A stretch of 64,000 bases of DNA, from assembly GCF_000381765.1 (NCBI RefSeq), contig NZ_KB907074.1, forward strand, positions 186,001 to 250,000, written 5' to 3'. The first letter of the stretch is position 1; every line of letters begins with the position of its first letter. This document shows, one piece after another, positions 1-10,709 of the stretch. The translations under genes and the position numbers were made by a program. The stretch is from [Zimmermannella] faecalis ATCC 13722 (GTDB lineage: Bacteria > Actinomycetota > Actinomycetes > Actinomycetales > Microbacteriaceae). The notes under the pieces were generated by a model, which made no database searches, was not told the origin of the DNA, and saw nothing but the letters and a program-made list of their open reading frames with translations.

Positions 1-1532
1 TGCTGCAGCGACACCTCGCCCGACTTCGCGCTGCGCTTCGCGACCTGGATCTCGGTGTCGTCGGCGATGAGCACCGTTCGGCGCGGGGTTGCGAACTCTT
101 CTGACGTCTCGCCGAGCTCGTCACTCACGCGCTCGCGCAGCAACTGCTCGTCGGCGAGCAGCGCCTCGAGCTCCGCGATTCGGCGACGCAGGTCGTCGGC
201 CTCGGTCTCGAGCTCGATGCGCGAGAACTTCGTGAGCCGCCGCAGGCGCAGCTCGAGGATGTACTCCGCCTGGCGCTCCGAAAGATCGAACACGAGCATC
301 AGGCGACCGCGAGCCGCGTCGGCGTCGTCAGAGGTGCGGATGATCTCGATGACTTCATCAATATCGACGAGGGCGATGAGCAGGCCGTCGACGAGGTGAA
401 GGCGATCGCGGTGCTTGCCGAGGCGGAACTCGCTGCGCCGACGCACCGCGGTGATGCGGTGGGTGAGGTACACCTCGAGCATCTCGCTCAGCCCGAGTGT
501 CTTCGGCGCTGAGTCGACGATCGCAACGTTGTTGATGTGGAACGACTCCTGCAGCGGCGTGTGCCGGTAGAGCTGCTCGAGCACGGCCTCGGGCGCGAAC
601 CCGGTCTTCAGCTCGATGACGAGCTTGAGACCCGACTTGCGGTCGGTGAGGTCAGTGACCTGTGAGATGCCGGCAAGCTTTTTCGCCTGCACGCCCTGCT
701 TGATCTTCTCGATGACCTTCTCTGGGCCGACGAGGTAGGGGAGCTCGGTGACGACGATGCCGAGCCGACGGGCCGTGACGTGCTCGATCGACGCGGTCGC
801 CCGCATCGTGAACGAGCCGCGCCCGTTCGCATAGGCGTCGCGCACGCCGTCGAGGCCGACGATCCGCGCCCCGCCCGGCAGATCGGGCCCGGGCACGTGC
901 TCCATGAGCTCGTCGAGTGTGGCCTCGGGATGCGCGAGCAGGTGCCGCGCGGCCGAAATCACCTCGCCGAGGTTGTGGGGTGCCATGTTCGTCGCCATGC
1001 CGACGGCGATGCCCGAGGCACCGTTGACGAGCAGGTTCGGCCAGGCCGAGGGGAGCACCTCGGGCTGCTGCAGCGAGTTGTCGTAGTTCGGCACGAAGTC
1101 GACGACGTCTTCGTCGAGCGAGGCGGTGAGCGCGAGCGCGGCCGCGGTCAGGCGCGCCTCGGTGTAGCGGGGCGCGGCGGGGCCGTCGTCGAGCGAACCG
1201 AAGTTGCCGTGCCCGTCGACGAGGGGTACCCGCTGCACGAACGGCTGCGCGAGTCGCACGAGCGCGTCGTAAATCGCGGTGTCGCCGTGCGGGTGGAGCT
1301 TGCCCATGACGTCGCCGACGACGCGGGCCGACTTCACGTGACCCCGGTCGGGCCGCAGGCCCATCTCGGTCATCTGGTAGAGGATGCGGCGCTGCACCGG
1401 CTTTAGGCCGTCACGGGCGTCGGGCAGGGCGCGCGAGTAGATCACCGAGTACGCGTATTCGAGGTATGACCCCTGCATCTCGCTAGAGACGTCGACATCC
1501 TCAATGCGTTCGCGATCCGCACCTGCTGCCAT
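1..1532 (-). CDS. parC: DNA topoisomerase IV subunit A (partial, C-terminus cut by window edge)
   Basis: This is the breakage-reunion subunit of a type IIA topoisomerase, which decatenates and relaxes DNA together with a ParE partner. About 510 codons are present and the C-terminal part lies beyond the window edge. The catalytic tyrosine sits in AAPRYTEAR, and the N-terminal winged-helix region with [12 protein letters not shown] is intact. ParC is preferred over GyrA because no gyrB, recF or dnaA is nearby and the neighbours (sepH, DUF4193, dut) are the usual parC context in this group. ATG at 1532 is chosen because AGGTGG lies 9 nt upstream. An in-frame ATG at 1541 would sit directly against that motif. 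Confidence 0.9.
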   Translation of the reverse strand, partial: MAAGADRERIEDVDVSSEMQGSYLEYAYSVIYSRALPDARDGLKPVQRRILYQMTEMGLRPDRGHVKSARVVGDVMGKLHPHGDTAIYDALVRLAQPFVQRVPLVDGHGNFGSLDDGPAAPRYTEARLTAAALALTASLDEDVVDFVPNYDNSLQQPEVLPSAWPNLLVNGASGIAVGMATNMAPHNLGEVISAARHLLAHPEATLDELMEHVPGPDLPGGARIVGLDGVRDAYANGRGSFTMRATASIEHVTARRLGIVVTELPYLVGPEKVIEKIKQGVQAKKLAGISQVTDLTDRKSGLKLVIELKTGFAPEAVLEQLYRHTPLQESFHINNVAIVDSAPKTLGLSEMLEVYLTHRITAVRRRSEFRLGKHRDRLHLVDGLLIALVDIDEVIEIIRTSDDADAARGRLMLVFDLSERQAEYILELRLRRLTKFSRIELETEADDLRRRIAELEALLADEQLLRERVSDELGETSEEFATPRRTVLIADDTEIQVAKRSAKSGEVSLQ

Positions 1533-1555
1533 TGACTGCATCCACCTGCCTTGTG

Positions 1556-1588
1556 CGCACGTGAGGCGGCGTCCCGCTGACACGTGCG
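1556..1588. promoter_or_regulatory. Inverted 8-mer repeat in the parC/phosphodiesterase divergent promoter region
   Basis: CGCACGTG at 1556-1563 and CACGTGCG at 1581-1588 are exact inverted copies separated by 17 nt. Each contains the palindrome CACGTG. They lie between two divergent start codons, 1532 and 1608. This fits a dimeric or tetrameric repressor site, but no regulator is encoded next to it, so function is inference. Confidence 0.3.
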
Positions 1589-1595
1589 TCTGTGA

Positions 1596-1601
1596 AAAGA
1601 T
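1596..1601 (+). promoter_or_regulatory. -10 box of an apparently leaderless gene
   Basis: AAAGAT ends exactly 7 nt before the ATG at 1608 and no Shine-Dalgarno motif is present. Transcription would therefore start at or near the A of the start codon. The hexamer is a weak match to TANNNT. Confidence 0.35.
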
Positions 1602-1607
1602 ACTCAG

Positions 1608-2753
1608 ATGCCGCTTACATTAGGGGAAAGCGCGGCCGATCAGCCGCTCCTGGCCGACGTGTTGCCCGATTGCCTCGGCGCGATGGGCATCACTGACAGT
1701 CGTTCGACCGGTCGACTCGGGCTGCCCGAGGTGCGTGGCGTGGTCGTGGTGCTCGTCGATGGGCTCGGGGCGCTGCAGCTGCGAGCTCGCGCCAAGCACG
1801 CGCCGACGCTCACGCGGGCGTGGAACGGCGCGACGGCTCGCAGCTTCCCGTCGACGACCGTTGCGGGCATCACGTCGCTCACGACGGCATCGCCCGCCGG
1901 GATGCACGGCATGGTCGCGTACTCCGTGTGGGACCGGCAGGAGCGCCTCTACCTCAACCAGCTGTCGGGGTGGGGCGAGCTCATGCCGCCCGATAGCTGG
2001 CAGCTGTGCGACACGGTCTTCGAGACCGTCCGCGGCGCGCAACCCGTCGTCGTGTCGGTCGACGCGTATCGCGAGTCGGGGCTCACGCTCGCGAGCCTAC
2101 GGGGTGCCGAGTATCGCGCGGCCGAGACGATGCTCGCTCGCAGTGAGGTCGCCGCTGCGGCTGCGGACCAGCTCGCGAATCCGCTGATTTACCTGTATCA
2201 CGCCGAGCTCGACCAGGTTGGGCACGCGCAGGGGTGGGAGTCGGACGCCTGGACCGCGAGGCTCGAGGAGCTCGATGCGTCGATCGACCGGCTGCTCGAG
2301 CTCCTGCCCGACGACATCGGCGTGCTGCTGCTTGCCGATCACGGAATGCTCGACATCGCGCCCGAGCGACAGGTCGATCTCGACGACGCGCTCTCGAGCG
2401 ACGTCGTTGCGGTCGCCGGCGAGCCGCGGCTCCGACACATCTATCTCGACGATTCCGCGACCGATCTCGACCGCGAGGTGCTCGCGGGGCGACTCCGGCG
2501 GGCGGAGGGTTCGCGGGCGGAGGTGCACACCCGCGACGAGGCGATCGCGCTCGGCTGGTACGGGCGCGAGGTTGACCCCGAGGCCGCCGACCGCATCGGC
2601 GACGTTATCGTCGCCGCGACCGGCGATGTGTCGTACTACGTGCGGGCGATGCCCGCGAGCATGCGCCAAATGATTGGTCAGCACGGCTCGATCACGCTCG
2701 AAGAGACCACCGTGCCGCTCGTGCGGCTCGGGGCGTTCGCCGAGCGCGGTTAG
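1608..2753 (+). CDS. Alkaline phosphatase family protein / nucleotide pyrophosphatase-phosphodiesterase
   Basis: This is a 381-residue metal-dependent phosphodiesterase of the alkaline phosphatase superfamily. The first metal ligand is D51 in [10 protein letters not shown], the nucleophilic threonine is in FPSTT (about T83-T84), and the later metal motif LLADHGMLD is present. There is no signal peptide or membrane segment, so it is probably cytoplasmic. The substrate cannot be read from sequence; nucleotide phosphodiesters are the usual family substrates. It converges with sepH, leaving 7 bp between the two stop codons. Confidence 0.85.
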   Translation: MPLTLGESAADQPLLADVLPDCLGAMGITDSRSTGRLGLPEVRGVVVVLVDGLGALQLRARAKHAPTLTRAWNGATARSFPSTTVAGITSLTTASPAGMHGMVAYSVWDRQERLYLNQLSGWGELMPPDSWQLCDTVFETVRGAQPVVVSVDAYRESGLTLASLRGAEYRAAETMLARSEVAAAAADQLANPLIYLYHAELDQVGHAQGWESDAWTARLEELDASIDRLLELLPDDIGVLLLADHGMLDIAPERQVDLDDALSSDVVAVAGEPRLRHIYLDDSATDLDREVLAGRLRRAEGSRAEVHTRDEAIALGWYGREVDPEAADRIGDVIVAATGDVSYYVRAMPASMRQMIGQHGSITLEETTVPLVRLGAFAERG

Positions 2754-2760
2754 TCGTCAG

Positions 2761-3837
2761 CTAATCGTCGGTGCGGGTGCCGAACACGATCTCGTCCCAC
2801 GTTGGCATCGACGGGCGCCCTGCCCCGCGCTTGCGTGCCTGCCCCTGTTCGGGGGTCTCGTCGAGCGCCAGGTCAAGCTGGTTGCCCTCGTCGCTGTCGA
2901 CGACGGGGTCACCCTCCGGGTCGACCGCTTCGGCCTCGTCGTCGCCCGTCGTGGCCGCGCTCGGCTCCTCGGGAGTCGACTCGGAACGCGAACCAAACGG
3001 GGTGACGCGGGCGTTTGACGCGGGCTCGCGCTCGTCGTCGGCCTCGATGACGAGATCGTCGTCTTCGTATTCGGCCATCTCGTCATACACGGTGTGCTGC
3101 CGCTCGCCGCGTCGGCGGCGCAGCTGCTCGAGCAGGTCGGCGGTCTCGTAGGTGGTTGCCGAGTGGCGCGTTTCGGGGGCAGGTTCGGGTTCGGGTGCAT
3201 CTTTCGCGGCGAGCGGGATGACCCCCTCGGTCTGGTCGTGCGCGACCGCGCGAAGGTGCGGCCCGCGCATCCCCTGCACCTCGCCCTGCTGCGAGAGTGT
3301 CACGGCCGCGGGGGAGTCGGGGCGAAGCGAGTGGGCCTTCGTGTCGAACTTCCACAGGGCGTGGCGCTCGACGTCGCCCGTCACGAAGTTGAGGCCGACG
3401 TGCCAGCCCGTCTCGGGGTCGCGCCACGCATCCCAGCGAACCTGCCGGGCCTCGAGCTGCTCGAGCCGCTCGTCGATGGCGGCGCCGAAGGTTGTTGCCT
3501 CGCTCGCGAGCGGGTCGACGTTCGGCTGCAGGCGTACCGGCACCGCGCGGGCTTGCTCAACGATGTAGCCGCGTTCGGCGACGATCGGGCCCTCGAAGCG
3601 GGCGACCGTTTCGCGATCGGCTCCGGTCGCCTCGACGACCTCGTCGACCGTGCGGCCGGCGCGAATGAGCTGCTGAATCTGGCGCGGCGGCACCTTGGGG
3701 CCCGTGCTGCGTACCTGCGGCCGCGGGCGCAGTGCCGCCTGCAGCGTGTCGTCGACGCGAACCCGGAATCGGTCGCCGCTCTCGTTGGTGGCGATGATCC
3801 AACCGTCCTCGACACTGACGAACCGCAGTTCCTGCAT
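2761..3837 (-). CDS. sepH: Septation protein SepH (DUF3071)
   Basis: SepH is an actinobacterial cell-division protein that binds FtsZ and promotes its assembly. The product has about 358 residues. It begins MQELRFVSVEDGWIIAT, typical of the DUF3071 N-terminus, followed by a helix-turn-helix-like segment (PRQIQQLIRAGRTVDEVVEA) that contacts FtsZ in the family. The C-terminal half is long, acidic and probably disordered. ATG at 3837 is chosen because AAGGAGG lies 5 nt upstream; an in-frame ATG at 3852 would put that ribosome site inside the gene. Confidence 0.88.
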   Translation of the reverse strand: MQELRFVSVEDGWIIATNESGDRFRVRVDDTLQAALRPRPQVRSTGPKVPPRQIQQLIRAGRTVDEVVEATGADRETVARFEGPIVAERGYIVEQARAVPVRLQPNVDPLASEATTFGAAIDERLEQLEARQVRWDAWRDPETGWHVGLNFVTGDVERHALWKFDTKAHSLRPDSPAAVTLSQQGEVQGMRGPHLRAVAHDQTEGVIPLAAKDAPEPEPAPETRHSATTYETADLLEQLRRRRGERQHTVYDEMAEYEDDDLVIEADDEREPASNARVTPFGSRSESTPEEPSAATTGDDEAEAVDPEGDPVVDSDEGNQLDLALDETPEQGQARKRGAGRPSMPTWDEIVFGTRTDD

Positions 3838-3876
3838 CTCAGCCTCCTTCATTGCCGAAAAGCATCACATCCGGGG

Positions 3877-3929
3877 CGCTGAGTCGGCGGCAGCGCACCC
3901 GCGCGCCGCCGAAAATTTCGCGCTCAGCG
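3877..3929. promoter_or_regulatory. Large imperfect stem between sepH and the DUF4193 gene
   Basis: Two nested inverted pairs are present. CGCTGAG (3877-3883) pairs with CTCAGCG (3923-3929), and TCGGCGGC (3884-3891) pairs with GCCGCCGA (3905-3912), with an 8-nt bulge on one side. The structure sits in the divergent promoter region. No T-run follows it on either strand, so it does not look like an intrinsic terminator. Confidence 0.45.
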
Positions 3930-3948
3930 AGTTCATCCCAGGGTGGCG

Positions 3949-3977
3949 TTGCGAAAGCGTCAAATGTCGTGCATAAT
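3949..3977 (+). promoter_or_regulatory. Probable promoter of the DUF4193 gene
   Basis: TTGCGA (3949-3954) and CATAAT (3972-3977) are separated by 17 nt, a good housekeeping-sigma spacing. The start would be near 3984, giving a leader of about 47 nt. That leader contains the hairpin GCAGGG (3987-3992) / CCCTGC (3999-4004), followed closely by TTTT at 4011-4014. This resembles a weak attenuator. Confidence 0.5.
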
Positions 3978-4030
3978 TTCGCGCCAGCAGGGGTGTTTCC
4001 CTGCCGGAGTTTTGACCCAATTGGATGGTA

Positions 4031-4327
4031 ATGGCAACTGACTACGACGCCCCTCGGAAAACAGAAGAAGACACCGACTCGATCGAGGCGCTGAAGGAAC
4101 GTGTTCCTGCCTCCGACTCGGCGAACGTCGACATCGATCAGGGTGATGGCGTACACGGCTTCGACCTGTCGGATAGCGACCTCAGCGATGTGGAGATCGA
4201 GACGGTCGTGATTCCGCCGCAGGCCGACGAGTTCACCTGCATGGAGTGCTTCCTCATTAAGCACCGCTCGCAGCTTTCGTCGCACTCGCACGAGGGCAAC
4301 CCGGTGTGTAAGGACTGCGCGGGCTAA
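4031..4327 (+). CDS. DUF4193 domain-containing protein
   Basis: A short acidic protein of about 98 residues with the conserved N-terminus MATDYDAPRK. The C-terminal CMEC and CKDC pairs probably form a zinc ribbon. The family is almost restricted to actinobacteria and has no established biochemical function. It sits next to sepH, DUF3093 and dut as in other actinobacteria. ATG at 4031 is preferred to ATG at 4025 because the family begins MATDYD. Confidence 0.85.
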   Translation: MATDYDAPRKTEEDTDSIEALKERVPASDSANVDIDQGDGVHGFDLSDSDLSDVEIETVVIPPQADEFTCMECFLIKHRSQLSSHSHEGNPVCKDCAG

Positions 4328-4360
4328 CGCCCGGCACCGCCCGCACTTTCTCGCAGTGGC

Positions 4361-4816
4361 TCAGCTTCGCTTCGGCAGCTGGGCCACTGCTGCGTCAAGG
4401 CGCTCGACGAGCTCACGCGGGTGCCGGGTGGAGAACAGCCAATAGGGGATCGGGTCGCGGTCGTCGGTGATGTCGACCCGCACGCTCGTCCGTACCCAAC
4501 CACGCAGCGTCGTCCAGGCGCGCGCGTCGAGCCCGGGCCCGGCGGCCTGCCGAGCCGCGTCGGGCGTCGTATTCGCCGTGGCGCGACCGACGTAGCGCAG
4601 CGGGATGCGAGCTCCGCCGACGCGGAGCGTCGTATCGGTGATCTCGATCGTGGGGGAGCCGCTCACGAGGATCGCGAGATAGCCGCCGAAGAGTGCGAGC
4701 CCGAGGATGATGCCGACGAAGATGTTGATCGGCAGAAATACCACGATCATCGCCGGCACCAGCAGCGCGCCGACGACGTACATCCAGATTGAGGGGGAAA
4801 CCCGTTCGCGGTACAT
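4361..4816 (-). CDS. DUF3093 membrane protein
   Basis: A 151-residue protein with two closely spaced membrane segments near the N-terminus (roughly residues 11-27 and 31-50), then a soluble domain ending in YWLFSTRHPRELVERLDAAV. This matches the DUF3093 family, whose function is unknown. It is conserved next to dut in actinobacteria and is divergent from dut here. ATG at 4816 is used; a GTG one codon upstream is possible. Confidence 0.8.
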   Translation of the reverse strand: MYRERVSPSIWMYVVGALLVPAMIVVFLPINIFVGIILGLALFGGYLAILVSGSPTIEITDTTLRVGGARIPLRYVGRATANTTPDAARQAAGPGLDARAWTTLRGWVRTSVRVDITDDRDPIPYWLFSTRHPRELVERLDAAVAQLPKRS

Positions 4817-4875
4817 CACCCTGCTATGCAACCACCCGCGCGCCCGGGAATCCTGAGATCCAGGTGGCTGGTTGG

Positions 4876-4903
4876 TTGGAGCTTTCCCGAGGTCGGCTAG
4901 CCT
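4876..4903 (+). promoter_or_regulatory. Promoter of dut, apparently leaderless
   Basis: TTGGAG (4876-4881) and TAGCCT (4898-4903) are 16 nt apart. The -10 box ends 7 nt before the GTG start at 4910 and there is no ribosome-binding site, so the mRNA probably begins at the start codon. Confidence 0.5.
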
Positions 4904-4909
4904 CGTAGG

Positions 4910-5380
4910 GTGACTGCCCAGTATGAAATTCCCTACACCGGCACCGCGCCGGTGCGCGCGAACCCGAACGACGCCGGCGCCGACCTGGTCGCTGCAGAAT
5001 CTGTGACGCTGGCGCCCGGTGAGCGCGCGCTCGTTAGTACCGGCACGGCGATCGCCCTGCCCGTCGGCACCGTCGGACTCGTCGCCCCGCGCTCGGGCCT
5101 GGCCGCCAAGCACGGCATCACGATCGTGAACGCGCCTGGCGTCATCGACGCCGGCTACCGCGGCGAACTCAAGGTGTCGCTGCTGAATACCGACGCCCGC
5201 GAGACCTACGAAATCGCGAAGGGCGATCGCATTGCGCAGTTGCTCGTCATGCCGATTCCCGCCATCGCGTTCGCGCAGGTCGACGAGCTGCCGGAGGGCG
5301 AGCGAGGTGCCGCTGGATTCGGCTCGACGGGATACGCACACGGCGACGCCGCCGCGCTGACGCGAGAGGAGACGAACTAG
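4910..5380 (+). CDS. dut: Deoxyuridine 5'-triphosphate nucleotidohydrolase (dUTPase)
   Basis: Hydrolyses dUTP to dUMP and pyrophosphate, which keeps uracil out of DNA and supplies dUMP for thymidylate synthesis. The 156-residue product carries the trimeric dUTPase motifs in order: NDAGADL, APRSGLAAKHG, the uracil-recognition hairpin NAPGVIDAGYRGE, GDRIAQLLV, and the C-terminal GFGSTG that closes over the active site. GTG start. The stop codon abuts the ATG of the DUF3710 gene, indicating an operon. Confidence 0.95.
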   Translation: MTAQYEIPYTGTAPVRANPNDAGADLVAAESVTLAPGERALVSTGTAIALPVGTVGLVAPRSGLAAKHGITIVNAPGVIDAGYRGELKVSLLNTDARETYEIAKGDRIAQLLVMPIPAIAFAQVDELPEGERGAAGFGSTGYAHGDAAALTREETN

Positions 5381-6130
5381 ATGGGGCTGTTCGACATGTT
5401 CCGCAAGCAGGACGAGGTGCCGAAGGCCGAGCGTCTTGTTGTTGACGACGACGAGCTCGAGACCGACACCGAGGTCGATGAGGATCCCGAGGAGTTCGCG
5501 AAGGAGGCGCCGGACGACCGCGAAGAGGCCGGCCCGTTCGACGAATCAGAGGCCGACGCGGCCGACGGCGCCTACATTGACTTCGGCGCCCTGCGGATCC
5601 CGGCTCGCGAGGGGCTCGCGCTGCGCATGGAGTTCCTCGAGAAGACGCGCCGGGTGATCGCAGTCGCGCTCGACCTCAACGGCTCGACGCTGCAAGTGCA
5701 GGCGTTTGCGGCGCCGCGCTCGTCGGGCATCTGGAAGGATGTGCGCGACAAGCTGAAGACGACCGTCACGAAGCAGGGCGGCGAGGTGAAGGAGGTCGAG
5801 ACCGACCTCGGCACCGCGCTCCACACCTCACTGCCGGCGACAGCGAACCAGCAGGGCAAGACGGGCCAGCGCCGGGGTGCATTCTTCTACGGCGTTGATG
5901 GGCCGCGCTGGTTCCTCCGCGCGGTCGTGAGCGGCGTCGCAACCCGAGACGACGAGAAGCTGGCCGAGATGCTCGAACTCTTCCGCGGCGTGATCGTTGT
6001 GCGCGGCGGCAAGGCGGTTCCGCCGCGTGACCTGCTCGAACTCACCGTGCCGAAGGCGATGGCCGAGCAAATGGCGAAGCGCGCCGAACAGCAGGGTGCG
6101 AAACAACAGGCGAACAATGCCCGCGGATAG
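5381..6130 (+). CDS. DUF3710 domain-containing protein
   Basis: A 249-residue soluble protein. The first 65 residues are highly acidic. A conserved globular region follows (IDFGALRIPAREGLALRMEF to GPRWFLRAVVSG), and the tail is basic and rich in Q, A and K. This is the actinobacterial DUF3710 family, for which no function is established. It starts immediately after dut and overlaps the DUF3159 gene by 14 nt, so the three genes are probably co-transcribed. Confidence 0.85.
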   Translation: MGLFDMFRKQDEVPKAERLVVDDDELETDTEVDEDPEEFAKEAPDDREEAGPFDESEADAADGAYIDFGALRIPAREGLALRMEFLEKTRRVIAVALDLNGSTLQVQAFAAPRSSGIWKDVRDKLKTTVTKQGGEVKEVETDLGTALHTSLPATANQQGKTGQRRGAFFYGVDGPRWFLRAVVSGVATRDDEKLAEMLELFRGVIVVRGGKAVPPRDLLELTVPKAMAEQMAKRAEQQGAKQQANNARG

Positions 6131-6857
6131 CTCGGCGCCGGAGCCCGAGCCCGACGCGAAACCGGAGCTTGCGGCGCAGCTCGGCGCCGCAGCCCGAAAT
6201 TCCGCGATCGGCAAGGTCGCCGAGACCGAGAACATGTCGCAGGCGCTGCTCGTCGCAATGGGCGGCTGGCGGGGACTCGTTGAGGCAATCCTGCCAGGCA
6301 TCGCGTTCCTCGTGCTCTATGTCGTGACCTCCGACCTCTGGCTCTCGGTCGGGGTACCGGCCGCGCTGGGGCTCGTGTTTGTGGTCATCCGCCTCGTTCG
6401 CCGCGAGCCGTCTGGTTCGGCCATCGGCGGGCTCCTCGGGCTCGTCCTGTCGGGCTTTCTTGCGCTGCGCAGCGGCGAGGGGGCGCAGTATTTCGTCGTG
6501 GGATTCTGGACCAACGGCGCTTATGCGGCGGCACTCCTCATCTCGATGCTCGTGCGCTGGCCGCTCATCGGCGTCATCTCAGGTTTTCTGTTTGGCGACG
6601 GCGTCGCCTGGCGCGCGTCGCGACGACTCCGGTGGTGGATGCAGCTTGCGACCGGCATCTGGGTCGCCTTCTTCGTCGCGCGACTCGCGGTGCAGCTGCC
6701 GCTCTACTTCGCGAACGCGGTCGAGGCGCTCGGTGTCGCTCGGCTCGTAATGGGCGCGCCGCTGTTCGCCGTCGTCATCGTCGTTACGGTGCTGTTCGTG
6801 CGTGCCGTTTATCAGACCGCCTCCCGGTCGGCAAAGTCAGGCGAGCCTAAGCAGTAG
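6117..6857 (+). CDS. DUF3159 integral membrane protein
   Basis: A 246-residue polytopic membrane protein. After a soluble N-terminus of about 45 residues it has roughly six hydrophobic segments, including LPGIAFLVLYVVTSDLWLSV and MGAPLFAVVIVVTVLFVRAV. It matches DUF3159, an actinobacterial family found downstream of DUF3710. Transport or regulatory roles are unproven. ATG at 6117 overlaps the upstream gene and keeps the family N-terminus; in-frame sequence further upstream is DUF3710 read in another frame. Confidence 0.8.
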   Translation: MPADSSAPEPEPDAKPELAAQLGAAARNSAIGKVAETENMSQALLVAMGGWRGLVEAILPGIAFLVLYVVTSDLWLSVGVPAALGLVFVVIRLVRREPSGSAIGGLLGLVLSGFLALRSGEGAQYFVVGFWTNGAYAAALLISMLVRWPLIGVISGFLFGDGVAWRASRRLRWWMQLATGIWVAFFVARLAVQLPLYFANAVEALGVARLVMGAPLFAVVIVVTVLFVRAVYQTASRSAKSGEPKQ

Positions 6858-6880
6858 CTGGCTGGGGAGTGTAATTGGGG

Positions 6881-6926
6881 CTTGCCGCAATGCGGTAAGA
6901 TCTCTCTAAGTCGAGATAATTCTCGA
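6881..6926 (+). promoter_or_regulatory. Double-palindrome promoter/operator region of acnA
   Basis: CTTGCCGCAATGCGGTAAG (6881-6899) is a 19-nt palindrome centred on one base with a single mismatched pair. It overlaps the start of a -10-like TAAGAT (6896-6901). TCGAGATAATTCTCGA (6911-6926) is a second inverted repeat with 6-bp arms lying just downstream of the predicted start site, before the ribosome site AAGGAG. Two operators at one start site suggest repression by one or two dimeric regulators. AcnR-type TetR repressors control acn in corynebacteria, but no such gene is adjacent here. Confidence 0.5.
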
Positions 6927-6947
6927 CGAGCAAATTTAAGGAGCACC

Positions 6948-9644
<2,697 letters not shown>

Positions 9645-9660
9645 TCCGCGAACCACACGC

Positions 9661-9708
9661 GAAACTGAAGCGGTGGTCGGCCAGTTGGTCGACCACCGCT
9701 TCGGTTTC
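9661..9708. terminator. Bidirectional terminator between acnA and the converging unknown gene
   Basis: A stem of about 19 bp runs GAAAC-T-GAAGCGGTGGTCG / CGACCACCGCTTC-G-GTTTC with a 10-nt loop. It lies between convergent stop codons at 9644 and 9735 and could end both transcripts. Confidence 0.8.
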
Positions 9709-9734
9709 TCGGGTACTCGAACGGGGAAGAGCTC

Positions 9735-10622
9735 CTACTCGTCGGCGTCGCCCTCGGCGAGCACCTCACCGGTCACCGTGAGCCGCGTGCCGACGGCGCG
9801 CACGCGCGCATCCGTCAGCATGATTCCCGCGGGGAGCTGCTCGTTGATCGCGATTCGCTCGGGGATGCGCCCACCACGCAGCAGGATCCGCTCGATGCCC
9901 TTGTAGACGACCGCGAGCACGGGATTCTTGCTCGAGAACTTTACGCGGTGCACGTGCAACACCATGTCGTCGTCGAGGGAGGCGTGCGCCTGCACGATGA
10001 TGCTCGCGCGAATAATGCCGTAGCCGACGCGCAGGTCGAGCCGGAGCTGCGCCTCGCGGTCATTCGGCGTCGAAACCTCGGGCGTGAACTCGAGGAGCTT
10101 TGCCTTGTCTTCGGCGCGTTCCAGCACCTTCTTCACGAGCGGCTCGAGGTCACGCGTGTCGAGCTCGAACTCGGCGGATGCGCGGGCTGGCTTCCCCTCC
10201 GCGGCACGCAGGTGCTTGACCCAGAGGCCGCCGTTCGCATCCTCGAGCCACGCGAAGCGCACGTTCTCGGCTTCGCCCGTTGCGCGCAGCTCGAGCGGTC
10301 CAATGAAGATCGGTTCTCCCGCGAAGCTGCCGCGGTCGACGGTGACGGGTGTCGAAGTGACGGGTTCCTTCGGAACTTCGGGGGTAGATTCTTCGTGCGT
10401 CGTGGCCGAGGCCTCGAGCTGGGCGAGGTCGAGACGCAGCCCCGTGACATCGAGACGGACGTCACGAATCCGGGTGCCCTCGTCAACGACGTCACTGGTA
10501 ATCCGCATGTCGGCGGCCTGACGCGTGGTGAGGGTGCCGTCGGCGACAACGAGGTCGCGCAGGAGCGACTCGAGGGTGGCAGACGTGGTCGGTCGGGCGG
10601 CATCGAGCAGGTATTCACGCAT
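9735..10622 (-). CDS. Conserved hypothetical protein, possibly DUF2993/LmeA-like
   Basis: A 295-residue soluble protein that I do not confidently recognise. It has alternating short beta-strand patterns such as IRDVRLDVTGLRLDL, FIGPLELRATGEAENVRFAW and TRLTVTGEVLAEG. These resemble the lipid-binding DUF2993/LmeA fold, but the signal peptide expected of LmeA is missing. ATG at 10622 is used because upstream in-frame sequence runs into the terminator hairpin of the next gene. A -10-like TAGCGT (10630-10635, minus strand) ends 8 nt before this ATG, so it may be nearly leaderless. Confidence 0.55.
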   Translation of the reverse strand: MREYLLDAARPTTSATLESLLRDLVVADGTLTTRQAADMRITSDVVDEGTRIRDVRLDVTGLRLDLAQLEASATTHEESTPEVPKEPVTSTPVTVDRGSFAGEPIFIGPLELRATGEAENVRFAWLEDANGGLWVKHLRAAEGKPARASAEFELDTRDLEPLVKKVLERAEDKAKLLEFTPEVSTPNDREAQLRLDLRVGYGIIRASIIVQAHASLDDDMVLHVHRVKFSSKNPVLAVVYKGIERILLRGGRIPERIAINEQLPAGIMLTDARVRAVGTRLTVTGEVLAEGDADE

Positions 10623-10659
10623 GCCCTCAACGCTAGAGGAATTGGGTGGCGGAAACGCC

Positions 10660-10691
10660 GATGGGCCGGGTCGAAACCGACCCGGCCCATC
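10660..10691 (-). terminator. Terminator of the fadB/thiolase operon
   Basis: A perfect 14-bp stem (GATGGGCCGGGTCG and its complement) with a 4-nt loop lies 19 nt past the fadB-type stop codon on the minus strand. GGCGTTTCC follows, so there is no long T-run. Confidence 0.75.
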
Positions 10692-10709
10692 CGCAGTTCC
10701 TGTCACCGA

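Noticed and set aside
1-1532. gyrA rather than parC
   Set aside because: Motifs do not decide, but gyrB/recF/dnaA are absent and the neighbours are those of topoisomerase IV subunit A in actinobacteria. The missing C-terminal domain would settle it.
6881-6926. DtxR/IdeR iron box before acnA
   Set aside because: Neither palindrome resembles the TTAGGTTAGGCTAACCTAA-type consensus.
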